Source: Christensenella sp. UBA3792 (GTDB lineage Bacteria > Bacillota > Clostridia > Christensenellales > CAG-138). From it: a stretch of 13,020 bases of DNA. The stretch spans positions 1 through 13,020 of the forward strand of contig DFEW01000069.1 of assembly GCA_002369195.1 (NCBI GenBank), read 5' to 3'. Positions 1 to 7,415 of the stretch are shown here, one piece after another; position 1 is the stretch's first letter, and each line of letters starts with the position of its first letter. The notes beneath the pieces are model-generated. The model was not told where the DNA came from, did no database searches, and saw only the letters and a list, made by a program, of their open reading frames with translations. The position numbers and the translations under genes were made by a program.

Positions 1-1243
1 GGTGCGTGATCTGCATGAGCTTCGTATCGTTCCAATCGAGCCCGACGTCGCAGCCGACGCGGCAGTATTCGACCCTGCCGAACGCGGGCCAAAGCGGCAC
101 GCCGCAGCCGAGGATCATCTTGCTGCCGCACGCGTCGCGCAGCAGGTCCATCGCGCGGATCATGCGCGCGGCTCTCGATTCGGTCTCGGTGCCGAACGGC
201 GCGGCGCCGTACAGGAAGTCGAGCTTGACAAGGTCGAAGCCCCACTCGTTCAGCACGCGGTCGAGCACCTTGCGCACGTATGCGACGACCACCGGCTTGT
301 CGATATCGAGCGAATAGAAGCCGCCCCAGTTGGAGCCGTCCGCCCACGGCTTGCCGTCGTGCAGCAGCAGCCAGTCCGGATGCTCCGCAATCAGCTTGCT
401 GCCCTTTTGCACGACGAACGGCGCGAGCCACAGCCCCGCAAGAAAGCCCGCCTCGTGGATCGCGTCCGCGGATGCCTTGAGGCCATTCGGGAACTTTTTC
501 GGGTCGGTGTCGAGCCAGTCGCCGACGAACGGTTCCCAGCCGTCGTCGATCTGAAAAAGATCGCCTTGATGCAGCAGCGTCTTTGCGCCGATCAGATCGT
601 CGGTGATCGTGCCGTCGTTGATATCCTGATAGCGGTTGTACCAGCTCGAATAGCCGTACATCGGCTCGGTGCGAAGCGGCTTTACGCCCATCGCTTCGAA
701 CCAGCCGTCGAACACCTCGGCTTCCGTTCCCTCGGCGATATACAGATCGAAGGCGTGAAACGCGCCGTTCACGCGCATCCCTTTGCAGTCGCGCTCGATC
801 GAAAGCTCGCCCTTGTTCGCGTCGTACCGAAACATCGTGTAGCCGGGCGTTTCATCGAGCGAGCCGAACAGCAGGAAACGCTCGCCGCTGCGCAGATAGC
901 ACCAGGACTCGCCATGCGTGATGCCCTTGCGGTACGGATAGTCCGCGAAGTGATAGTCGCCGTAGCGGTTGATCGAGAACGCGCCGCGCAGAAACGGCGG
1001 CAGATGCTTGAGACCTCTGGTGCGGCCGGTGCGGTCGTACTCGGGACTGTAGGTCCAGTTCTGATACCCGTTCATGAAGATGCGCGTCGCGTCGGTCGCA
1101 GGAATCGCGACGGTCGCGCGCACGGATGCAAGCACCGCGTTTTTGAGCGGCTCGACGATGCGCACGGTACCGTTCGCGCTCGCTTCGCCGCCGATGACCG
1201 CACCGCTTTGGGTTTGGATCGAATACGTCAGTTTGCGTTCCAT
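1..1243 (-). CDS. GH36 alpha-galactosidase, 3' end cut by window edge
   Basis: Likely hydrolyses terminal alpha-1,6-galactose from raffinose-type oligosaccharides or galactomannan fragments. 414 codons are visible from the ATG at 1243; the stop lies beyond the left edge. The N-terminal ~185 residues look like the beta-sandwich domain of short bacterial GH36 enzymes, followed by the (beta/alpha)8 barrel: GYSSWYNRY near residues 197-204, QIDDGW near 231-236, LAGLWLAPF near 268-276. The expected nucleophile is Asp342 in KLDFLY and the expected acid/base is Asp399 in CRVGCD; their spacing of 57 residues fits short GH36 enzymes such as the Thermotoga one (about 60, from memory). No signal peptide is seen, so it is probably cytoplasmic. 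It starts directly after the stop of the GH2 gene, with GGGGAGG inside that gene as ribosome binding site, so the two are probably translationally coupled. GH36 is well supported; the exact substrate is inferred. Confidence 0.88.
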   Translation of the reverse strand, partial: MERKLTYSIQTQSGAVIGGEASANGTVRIVEPLKNAVLASVRATVAIPATDATRIFMNGYQNWTYSPEYDRTGRTRGLKHLPPFLRGAFSINRYGDYHFADYPYRKGITHGESWCYLRSGERFLLFGSLDETPGYTMFRYDANKGELSIERDCKGMRVNGAFHAFDLYIAEGTEAEVFDGWFEAMGVKPLRTEPMYGYSSWYNRYQDINDGTITDDLIGAKTLLHQGDLFQIDDGWEPFVGDWLDTDPKKFPNGLKASADAIHEAGFLAGLWLAPFVVQKGSKLIAEHPDWLLLHDGKPWADGSNWGGFYSLDIDKPVVVAYVRKVLDRVLNEWGFDLVKLDFLYGAAPFGTETESRAARMIRAMDLLRDACGSKMILGCGVPLWPAFGRVEYCRVGCDVGLDWNDTKLMQITH

Positions 1244-3631
1244 TTACTGTTCCTCCCCGATGGTGAAAGTTATGGTGACCGGAGCGGTCTGCTCCGTGGA
1301 AACCGTCAGCCTGCCCGTGCCGCCGTGTCCGACGGTCAGAAGGTACGCGCCGGTCATGCCGCCCTCGGCAGTCGACACATCCGGACCCGCCAGCGCGAGG
1401 TCTCCGGATACCGCAAAGCGCACCGGAAGCTGCGCGTACGGCGCGATCATGTTGTTTTCGTCGAGGATGCGCACGCGAACCGCCGCCGCATCGTAGCCAT
1501 CGCCCTCTTTGAGCGCCGTGCTGCTGACCTTGACGTCCAGATGCAGCTTCTTGGACGGACGGCAGTTGACCGAGGCGACGACCCTGTCGCCCTTGAGCGC
1601 GTCGAAGCGCCAGCCGCTGACCGTGCCGCCCCAGTTGCCGACGTACTTGCCGTACAGCTCCTCGCCGTCTGCGTAGGTCAGATGATACTTCTTCATCGCA
1701 TAGAACATCTTGAGCTTGTCCTTAAGCGGCATATGATCGAGCCCGTGGTGCGCGGCGGACAGCAGCGCATCGTGCAGGCGCTCCGCCTTCTTGCCGGAGA
1801 AGCCCTCCTCGCTGATCAAAAGCTGTCCGATCAGATCGTCGATGTAGAACGGCGGGTGCTTGAGGCCCTTCCATTCCATCGGCTTGTAGATCTTGACGAG
1901 CTTGTCGTTCTTGTAAAGCGCGACGCGGTCGGCGTTGGAGAACGCGTAGATCTTGCCGATCTCGCCCGCCGGATAATCGCCGATGCACATCGGCGAGCCG
2001 ATTTCGAGCACCGGCGTTTCGTCGCCCTGGCTCGCGTATGCCGCGGCCGCCATCTTCGGGTTGCGGAACGCGTCCATCACGCCGTGATAGCAGATGCGGT
2101 CGCCGGAACCGAAGTCCTTGTGCGTCGCGTAGTCGAACATGCACCAGCCGAAACAGCCCGCGTGTTCGCCGCTCGCCATCGCGGCGTCGAGGGTGCGCGC
2201 GTGGCGCAGCGCGTGCATCTGCCGCTTGCTCCACGGATCGTACGGCTTGGTCGGGAACATGTGTCCCGAATGCTCGGAGATCAGGTACCCGCGGCTGCCG
2301 TCCGGCACGACCTCATCCTTCTTGCGGATCGGCGCGTCGTAATCGAACGGTTTGAAATCGTTGTACGCGTACACATCCTCCAAAAAGCTGCTCTTCTGCA
2401 GGTAGCGCACGCCGGAGGTCTGGCGCGACGGATCGAGAAAATGCGCAAGCGCGTTCGTCTCGGTGTAGAGCTTGTCGTTGTCGCGGCTCTCGTTGATGCG
2501 CACGCCCCACAGCACGACCGACGGATGGTTGCGATACTGCAGCACCATTTCGCGCACGTTGTCGAGCGCCTGTTTCTGCCAGGCGTCGTCGCCGATGTGC
2601 TGCCAGCCGGGAATCTCGGTGAACACGAACAGACCGAGCTCGTCGCATGCGTCGATGAAGTATTGGCTCTGCGGATAGTGCGAGGTGCGCACCGCGTTGC
2701 AGCAAAGCTCCTCCTTGAGGATGCGCGCGTCCTCGCGCTGCAAGCTTTCGGGCGCCGCGTAGCCGAGGTACGGGTACGCCTGATGGCGGTCGAGACCGCG
2801 CATGAACGTGCGCCTGCCGTTGAGATAGAACCCGTCCGCCCTAAATTCCGCGGTGCGGAAGCCGAAGCGCACGGTCTGCACGTCCTGCGGCTGCATGTCG
2901 GCGTCCAGAAGCGTCGTTTCGAGGGTATAGAGGTTCGGCGTCTCGTCGCTCCACGGCTGCGCGCCGTCCGCGCGAAGCGTCGAACAGCAGACGGTCAGTC
3001 CTTCGGGCGCGTCGACCTTCGTTTCGCTCGCGGCAAAGATCGTTTCCGCAACGCATGCGCCGCCGCGATCGAGGATGCGGTGGCGGATCAGCGCGTCGGT
3101 GATGCCCGAAAACGTCGTCTGCACCTTGGCGGTATGCAGGTCGGGCGTCTGTACGAACACGTCCGCGATGCAGGCGGGATTGCGCACGTCAAGCCAGACG
3201 TCGCGATAGAGCCCGCCGTAGGTCAGATAGTCGATGACGAAACCGAACGGCGGCACCGACGGGTTCTCGGTCGAATCGAGACGCACCGCCAAAAGGTCCG
3301 TCCCGTCGAGGCGCACGTCGTTTGTGATCTCCACGCGAAACGCCGTGTAGCCGGTGTTGTGCGTGGTCTTGCGCCTGCCGTTGATGTACACGGTCGCGAT
3401 GTGCGCCGCGCCGTCGAACTGCACAAAGATGCGCTTGCCCGCAAGCGACGCGTCGAGCGCGAGCGTTTTGCGGTAGCCGTACACGCCTTCGTAATCCTCC
3501 GGTCCCGCGTAGTGCTGCGCAACCGTGCGCGGATTGTGCGGCAGCCGTACCGGCTCGCCCGCGCCTGCGCCGTCCTTGAAGTCCTCGGTCCAAACGGGAA
3601 GAAACTCCCAACCGTTTGCCAGTTTCTGCAT
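1244..3631 (-). CDS. GH2 family beta-galactosidase/beta-glucuronidase-type glycosidase
   Basis: 795 residues with the classical GH2 layout: a sugar-binding jelly-roll (about 1-150, with RLPHNP and GLYRDVWL), an immunoglobulin-like domain (about 155-260, ending in VRFGFRTAEF), then a TIM barrel (about 265-550) with NAVRTSHYP (312-320) and FTEIPGW (337-343). The acid/base is predicted as Glu381 in RINESRD and the nucleophile as Glu453 in LISEHSG. About 240 further C-terminal residues probably form extra beta domains. No signal peptide is seen, so it should act in the cytoplasm. The partner GH36 gene suggests galactosides, and beta-galactosidase is the favoured activity, but GH2 also holds glucuronidases and mannosidases and the motifs do not separate these. 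The start at 3631 is the first ATG of the frame. It has only a weak purine run (GGGGG about 12 bases upstream), so the start is less certain than the family. Confidence 0.87.
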   Translation of the reverse strand: MQKLANGWEFLPVWTEDFKDGAGAGEPVRLPHNPRTVAQHYAGPEDYEGVYGYRKTLALDASLAGKRIFVQFDGAAHIATVYINGRRKTTHNTGYTAFRVEITNDVRLDGTDLLAVRLDSTENPSVPPFGFVIDYLTYGGLYRDVWLDVRNPACIADVFVQTPDLHTAKVQTTFSGITDALIRHRILDRGGACVAETIFAASETKVDAPEGLTVCCSTLRADGAQPWSDETPNLYTLETTLLDADMQPQDVQTVRFGFRTAEFRADGFYLNGRRTFMRGLDRHQAYPYLGYAAPESLQREDARILKEELCCNAVRTSHYPQSQYFIDACDELGLFVFTEIPGWQHIGDDAWQKQALDNVREMVLQYRNHPSVVLWGVRINESRDNDKLYTETNALAHFLDPSRQTSGVRYLQKSSFLEDVYAYNDFKPFDYDAPIRKKDEVVPDGSRGYLISEHSGHMFPTKPYDPWSKRQMHALRHARTLDAAMASGEHAGCFGWCMFDYATHKDFGSGDRICYHGVMDAFRNPKMAAAAYASQGDETPVLEIGSPMCIGDYPAGEIGKIYAFSNADRVALYKNDKLVKIYKPMEWKGLKHPPFYIDDLIGQLLISEEGFSGKKAERLHDALLSAAHHGLDHMPLKDKLKMFYAMKKYHLTYADGEELYGKYVGNWGGTVSGWRFDALKGDRVVASVNCRPSKKLHLDVKVSSTALKEGDGYDAAAVRVRILDENNMIAPYAQLPVRFAVSGDLALAGPDVSTAEGGMTGAYLLTVGHGGTGRLTVSTEQTAPVTITFTIGEEQ

Positions 3632-3660
3632 CGTCCATAACCCCCGTATATATTCAGTTT

Positions 3661-3666
3661 ATTCTA
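3661..3666 (-). promoter_or_regulatory. possible -10 box for the GH2-GH36 operon (weak)
   Basis: Read on the minus strand, TAGAAT stands 30 bases before the GH2 start, in the only AT-rich part of the 110-base gap (3632-3741). A -35 at 17-base spacing would be TTGTTT (3684-3689), which shares only the first three bases with TTGACA. A sugar operon is often activator-dependent, which would fit a poor -35, but this is inference. No clear operator repeat was seen. Confidence 0.3.
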
Positions 3667-3690
3667 TCATGAAACCGCGCGCGAAACAAG

Positions 3691-3717
3691 CCCGCGCCGC
3701 AAAAAAGCGGGCGCGGG
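3691..3717 (-). terminator. GC-rich hairpin terminator after the transporter gene
   Basis: Read on the minus strand, CCCGCGCC and GGCGCGGG form an 8-bp stem, continued by GC/GC with one bulged C, around a T6 loop. It lies about 25 bases after the stop of the transporter gene (3742). The downstream tract on the minus strand (CTTGTTTCG) is only moderately T-rich, so termination may be incomplete, letting some transcripts continue into the GH2 gene that lies in the same direction. Confidence 0.6.
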
Positions 3718-3741
3718 ATGCGGGCGTTTTTCGCGAATCGC

Positions 3742-5169
3742 TCAGTAGCCGAGCGCGATGCCCAGCGTCAGGAACAGAACGACGAGGGCGAGGTTTGCTG
3801 CAAACAGCGGAACGCTCTTTTTGACCCACTTGAAGTAGTCCACGCCGATCATCGAAAGCGAGATCAAAAGCACCGGCGAGGTCGGGAACAGGACGTTCGT
3901 GTAGCCGTCGGCAAAGGTGTAGATCAGCACCAGCATCTGCTTTGAGAGCGGGACGCTGACGACCGCGAGCATGCCCATGACGAGGATGGCTTTGGCGGTC
4001 GAGGATGAGATGAAGAATTCGAGCACAAGAATGATTGCGTACAGCACGAGCGCGACGATCAGCGGGCTGTGGCCCGAAACGAGCGCGTTGATCGAATGCA
4101 CGATCGTCGGCATGATCGCGCCTTCGTCGAAGATGTACTTGATCGAGGACGCGAGCGCGATGAACACGAGCGTCGGCAGCGCGCCGACCACGCCGTTCCC
4201 AAAGCTCTTGAGGACGGTTTTGAAATCGCGCGCGCAAAGCCATCCGGCGAGCGGTCCGAACAGCAGAAAGTACGCGATCAGCACGACCACGGTGTAGTCG
4301 CGAAGCGCGCTTACCGCCGAGCAGAGGATGATGAGAAGAAGGCACAGAAGCAGGAACACGATGTACACGATGCGCGTGCGCCGATCGCGCCCGGTCGTGT
4401 CGGGTCGATCGCTGTCAGGCGCCTGCGCGCTGAGCGCCGCGTCGTGCGCGCGCGTCAGACTGCTTGACGGGTCCTTTTTGAGCCGCCGGACATAGAGAAA
4501 CAGGAAGCCGAGCAGCAGCAGGTACATCACGGCGAAGATCAGGATCCGGTACCAGATGTGCTCCATCGGATTCGCATCGATGATCTCGCTCGCGAGCAGG
4601 ACCGTGAACGGGTTGGTGATCGCGCTTGCAAAGCCGAAGCCGCAGGCGACGATGCTCGCAAGGAAGCCGGTGAACGAGTCGTACCCGATCAGCACGCACA
4701 GCGCGGTCACGATCGGCAGCATCGAGAGCATTTCCTCGAACAGACCGAGGAACGCGCCGAAGCACATGAACACGAGCGCGATCATGCACAGCAGCAGCGT
4801 GCGCCGCTTTTCGAAGCGCTGCGCGATCGCGCCGACGAGCGCCTTGATGCCGCCGACGTCGTTCATGACCTGGAACGAGGCGAAGATCACGACGAGAAAC
4901 AGCGACAGCATGATCAGCGTCAGACCGTTGTCCGAGGCGAACACGAGAAACGGCGCGAGCAGACCCTTCCAGATCGGGATGCCGGACGCGCCTTCGATGC
5001 GCGTATAGGCAAGGTAGTCGGTCTGTCCGTCCGCCCCGACGCCGAACGCGCCCTTGGGGATCAGGTAGGTCAGCGCGATCGCCGCGAGCATCAGCGCAAA
5101 GAGCAGCGCGACGACCTGCAAGAACGTGCGCGTCGAGAGATTGACCAGCGTTTCAGTCCTGCGTTTCAT
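3742..5169 (-). CDS. YfcC/DcuC-type multi-spanning membrane transporter
   Basis: 475-residue integral membrane protein, hydrophobic throughout, with about 10-12 predicted spans. A hydrophilic cytoplasmic-type loop (about 230-267, rich in D, R, S) splits it into two halves. Family-like segments are FLGLFEEMLSMLPI (140-153), GYDSFTGF (162-169), ITNPFTVLLASEI (184-196), FFISSSTAKA (385-394) and TFADGYTNVLFPTSP (418-432). These resemble the YfcC group (COG1288), related to C4-dicarboxylate DcuC carriers; members are often annotated as basic amino acid or arginine/ornithine antiporter-like, but most are uncharacterised. The start is set at 5169 because AAGGAG stands just upstream and the following MKRRTETLVNLSTRTF leads straight into the first span; the longer open frame upstream only reads antisense-like residues. 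It overlaps the acyltransferase gene by 17 bases, so the two form one operon. The substrate cannot be read from sequence. Confidence 0.82.
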   Translation of the reverse strand: MKRRTETLVNLSTRTFLQVVALLFALMLAAIALTYLIPKGAFGVGADGQTDYLAYTRIEGASGIPIWKGLLAPFLVFASDNGLTLIMLSLFLVVIFASFQVMNDVGGIKALVGAIAQRFEKRRTLLLCMIALVFMCFGAFLGLFEEMLSMLPIVTALCVLIGYDSFTGFLASIVACGFGFASAITNPFTVLLASEIIDANPMEHIWYRILIFAVMYLLLLGFLFLYVRRLKKDPSSSLTRAHDAALSAQAPDSDRPDTTGRDRRTRIVYIVFLLLCLLLIILCSAVSALRDYTVVVLIAYFLLFGPLAGWLCARDFKTVLKSFGNGVVGALPTLVFIALASSIKYIFDEGAIMPTIVHSINALVSGHSPLIVALVLYAIILVLEFFISSSTAKAILVMGMLAVVSVPLSKQMLVLIYTFADGYTNVLFPTSPVLLISLSMIGVDYFKWVKKSVPLFAANLALVVLFLTLGIALGY

Positions 5170-6346
5170 GTTGCATCTCCTTCCTGCGGTCGACAAGCAG
5201 CGCCCAGCGCACGACCTGCCGCGGATTCTCGGTCGGGTAGAAGTAGTAGAGATCGCCGTTATAATAGGTTTCGAACTCCGCATTGCACGAGAACGGCAGC
5301 GCGGGCAGGTCGCAGAGCGGGATCGAGAACGACGTGCGATCGCCCCGATAGCCGAAGCCGTTCGCGTCGAGCGTGCAGGTGCCGTGCTCGCGCCGCCTGC
5401 CGCCGTTTTGCAAAAACACCGTGACGCGCACCGGCGCGGTAAGCGTTTCGGTCGCAAGCGCGCGGGTCTCGATCTCTTTGATGCGATCGTAGTACGCGGC
5501 GATCGAAAGCCCGTTTTCGAACCGGTACGTGTCGTCGAGCGTGTGCGTCCTGCCGCAGGCGCGGCAGTGAAGGGCGTTTCCTTTGCCCTCGGTGCTGTAG
5601 AGCGCGCCGCAGTCGATGCAGCGGTAGAGGATGTCGGAAAGCCCCTCGGCGCGTCCGTTCATGCGCATCGGATGCTGCGCCGTGCTGTCGTCATAGCGGA
5701 GCGCGTCGCGGATCAGCGCGTCGAGCGCGTCGTCGGACATGGATGCCGCCTCCTCCTTCGTGACGATGCGCGTTGCGCAAACCGAGATTTCGCCGCGGTA
5801 AAAGCGCTTTCGCCACTTGGGGTTGCACAGATACGCGCCGCGAATGCCGCACAGCACGATATCGACGTGCAGACGCTTATAGAACGCCGCGCCGCGGTCG
5901 AGGATCGGGTAGCTTTGTCCGGACACGGAGAGCCGTCCTTCGGGAAAGATGACGACGGGGAACCCGGCGCGGATCGCCCGCATGATGCCGAGCGGCGTTG
6001 CGGGATCGGGCGTGAACAGGCGCTTCGGGATGAAGCCGGCGCGGCGGGCGAGCGTTTTGACGATCGGGATCGAAACGTAGTGCCGGTTGACGACGAACGC
6101 GGGGCGCGCGTTCGGGAAAAGCTGTTTGACGTAGTAAAAGTCGTAGAACGACTCGTGATTGCAAAGGGCGACGAACGGTCCGCGCAGCGCGCGCGTGCTC
6201 GAATCGTCGACATGAAGATGCTGCTTTCGATGCAGCACCGCGTGCGCAAAACGGAAAAACGCGCCGTACACCCACGAAGCGGGCGTGCCGTTTCGTTCGG
6301 AAAAAGCGTGCCGTGCGTTTGCGGCGTGCGGTGTCTGCCCGTGCAT
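5153..6346 (-). CDS. lysophospholipid acyltransferase (PlsC-like) with zinc ribbon and C-terminal extension
   Basis: 397 residues. The N-terminal part (about 25-215) is an LPLAT/PlsC domain: HESFYD (64-69) gives the catalytic H-x4-D pair, and VVIFPEGRLS (131-140) is the acceptor-phosphate-binding motif. Enzymes with these motifs pass a fatty acyl group to lysophosphatidate or a related acceptor at the inner membrane face. After the domain comes a four-cysteine zinc ribbon (Cys243, 246, 261, 264: CIDC and CRAC), then about 130 residues that look like a beta-rich domain of unknown role. There is no obvious membrane span. The usual stand-alone PlsC is about 200-250 residues, so the C-terminal half is an addition. 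It starts at 6346, with AGGAAAG upstream on the minus strand, and its 3' end overlaps the transporter start. The true acceptor is unknown; the acyltransferase call is well supported. Confidence 0.82.
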   Translation of the reverse strand: MHGQTPHAANARHAFSERNGTPASWVYGAFFRFAHAVLHRKQHLHVDDSSTRALRGPFVALCNHESFYDFYYVKQLFPNARPAFVVNRHYVSIPIVKTLARRAGFIPKRLFTPDPATPLGIMRAIRAGFPVVIFPEGRLSVSGQSYPILDRGAAFYKRLHVDIVLCGIRGAYLCNPKWRKRFYRGEISVCATRIVTKEEAASMSDDALDALIRDALRYDDSTAQHPMRMNGRAEGLSDILYRCIDCGALYSTEGKGNALHCRACGRTHTLDDTYRFENGLSIAAYYDRIKEIETRALATETLTAPVRVTVFLQNGGRRREHGTCTLDANGFGYRGDRTSFSIPLCDLPALPFSCNAEFETYYNGDLYYFYPTENPRQVVRWALLVDRRKEMQHETQD

Positions 6347-6377
6347 GGTGCGGCTTTCCTTTCATAATCCTATCCAA

Positions 6378-6389
6378 ATTGTATACAAT
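6378..6389. repeat. 12-base perfect palindrome, candidate operator
   Basis: ATTGTATACAAT is perfectly self-complementary and covers the -10 box and downstream spacer edge of the minus-strand promoter. Such TTGTA-TACAA dyads resemble operators of GntR-family (FCD-type) regulators, which is knowledge recalled from that family rather than proof. No regulator gene is present in the window. Confidence 0.5.
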
Positions 6390-6406
6390 ATGCGGCGTTT
6401 TGTCAA
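6378..6406 (-). promoter_or_regulatory. sigma-A-type promoter of the acyltransferase-transporter operon
   Basis: On the minus strand: -35 TTGACA (complement of 6401-6406, perfect), 17-base spacer, -10 TACAAT (complement of 6378-6383, five of six). Transcription would start around 6370, about 25 bases before the acyltransferase ATG. The -10 lies inside a perfect palindrome listed separately, so it is probably under repressor control. Confidence 0.75.
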
Positions 6407-6424
6407 CAGCGGCGGGCTTCCCTC

Positions 6425-6453
6425 TTTTCAACCGGCGGGTTTTATGCTATCAT
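6425..6453 (+). promoter_or_regulatory. extended -10 promoter of kamB-kamC
   Basis: TGCTATCAT (6445-6453) is an extended -10 (TGn plus TATCAT), with a partial -35 TTTTCA (6425-6430) at 17-base spacing. The start point would be near 6460, giving a leader of about 23 bases that holds only the ribosome binding site AAAGGAG (6470-6475 region). There is no space for a riboswitch, so kamBC is not under the lysine aptamer found at 9957. Confidence 0.5.
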
Positions 6454-6482
6454 ATGCATAAGAATGTGCAAAGGAGCCGAAG

Positions 6483-7415
6483 ATGCAGCCGCGGATCGAA
6501 GGAAAGCTGAACAGCGTCAAAACCCTGTCCATCGTGGGCATGTGCAAGAACGCGGGCAAGACGACGGTCTTGAACCGCCTGCTTTCGCAGTACGGGCGCA
6601 AGCGTACGCTGGCGCTGACCTCGATCGGGCGCGACGGCGAATCGACGGACGTCGTGACCGGCACCGAAAAGCCGGGCATCTTCGTGCCGCAGGGAACGCT
6701 GATCGCCACGGCGAAGGACATGCTGCGCCTGTGCGACGTCACCAAGGAGATCCTGTACACGACCGGCATCCCGACGCCGCTCGGCGAGGTCGTGCTCTTT
6801 TGCGCCAGAAGCGACGGCTGGGTGCAGCTTGCCGGACCGTCGATCGTCTCGCAGCTTCGGACCGTGTCGGACCTGTTCTTCTCGTTCGGCGCGTCGCAGG
6901 TCATCATCGACGGCGCGCTGGGGCGCAAATCGCTCGGCGCGCGTAGCGTCGCGGACGGGGTCATCCTTTCGACCGGCGCGAGCTACGACATGCGCATGGA
7001 AAAGGTCGTCGCGGATACGGCGGCGTTCTGCCGCGTGCTGAATCTCAAAAAGGCAAAGACGCTGCCCGAACCGTTCGACGGCACGCTGAAAGACGCTTTT
7101 ACGGCGCATCATGAGGCGCGCATCACCGGCGCGCTGACCGAGGCGGCGGTGGTGCCGCTTTTGAAAAGCGGCGTATTGAAAAACGGGCGGCTCGTCGTGC
7201 AGGACCCGAGCAAGGTGCTGCTCGGCGCGGAGGTGCTCGAACGGCTCGCGGCGCGTGCTGTCGCGCTCGAGACCGAGGATGCGGCCGAAACGCTGTGCGT
7301 GACGGTCAATCCGGTTTCCGCGTACGGCTGGAAGTTCGACCCGGCGGCGTTCCGGGACGCGATGGCGGCGGCGGTGGATGTGCCGGTGATCAATGTGAAG
7401 GAGGACGCGCTATGA
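6483..7415 (+). CDS. kamB: KamB, lysine 5,6-aminomutase reactivase subunit (P-loop protein)
   Basis: 310 residues. Near the N-terminus is a nucleotide-binding loop, GMCKNAGKTT (19-28), of the KNxGKTT style seen in MobB/CobQ-like P-loop proteins; the glycine usually expected at the first P-loop position is displaced by one (Met20 in its place). The rest has alternating beta/alpha segments such as VIIDGALGRKS (about 139-149). Proteins of this kind accompany kamC and the lysine fermentation genes in other anaerobes and are named as the reactivation system of the B12- and PLP-dependent lysine 5,6-aminomutase, which inactivates itself during turnover. The name rests on the P-loop, the length, the MutS-like partner and the pathway context. 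The start at 6483 follows AAAGGAG by 7 bases. The stop overlaps the kamC start (ATGA), so the two are translationally coupled. Confidence 0.8.
   Translation: MQPRIEGKLNSVKTLSIVGMCKNAGKTTVLNRLLSQYGRKRTLALTSIGRDGESTDVVTGTEKPGIFVPQGTLIATAKDMLRLCDVTKEILYTTGIPTPLGEVVLFCARSDGWVQLAGPSIVSQLRTVSDLFFSFGASQVIIDGALGRKSLGARSVADGVILSTGASYDMRMEKVVADTAAFCRVLNLKKAKTLPEPFDGTLKDAFTAHHEARITGALTEAAVVPLLKSGVLKNGRLVVQDPSKVLLGAEVLERLAARAVALETEDAAETLCVTVNPVSAYGWKFDPAAFRDAMAAAVDVPVINVKEDAL

Noticed and set aside
2..3640. A 1212-codon plus-strand open frame opposite the GH36 and GH2 genes
   Set aside because: It is antisense to two clear glycosidases, has low-complexity R/A/V/D-rich sequence with no recognisable domain, and runs through the junction of the two real genes. 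Long antisense open frames are expected in GC-rich codon-biased DNA.
5170..5457. A longer N-terminus for the transporter
   Set aside because: The extra residues are arginine/serine-rich, overlap the acyltransferase coding sequence, and precede a good ribosome binding site and an ideal membrane-protein start at 5169.
5126..6367. A 413-codon plus-strand open frame opposite the acyltransferase
   Set aside because: Antisense to a gene with intact catalytic motifs; composition is that of a shadow frame and it has no domain signature.
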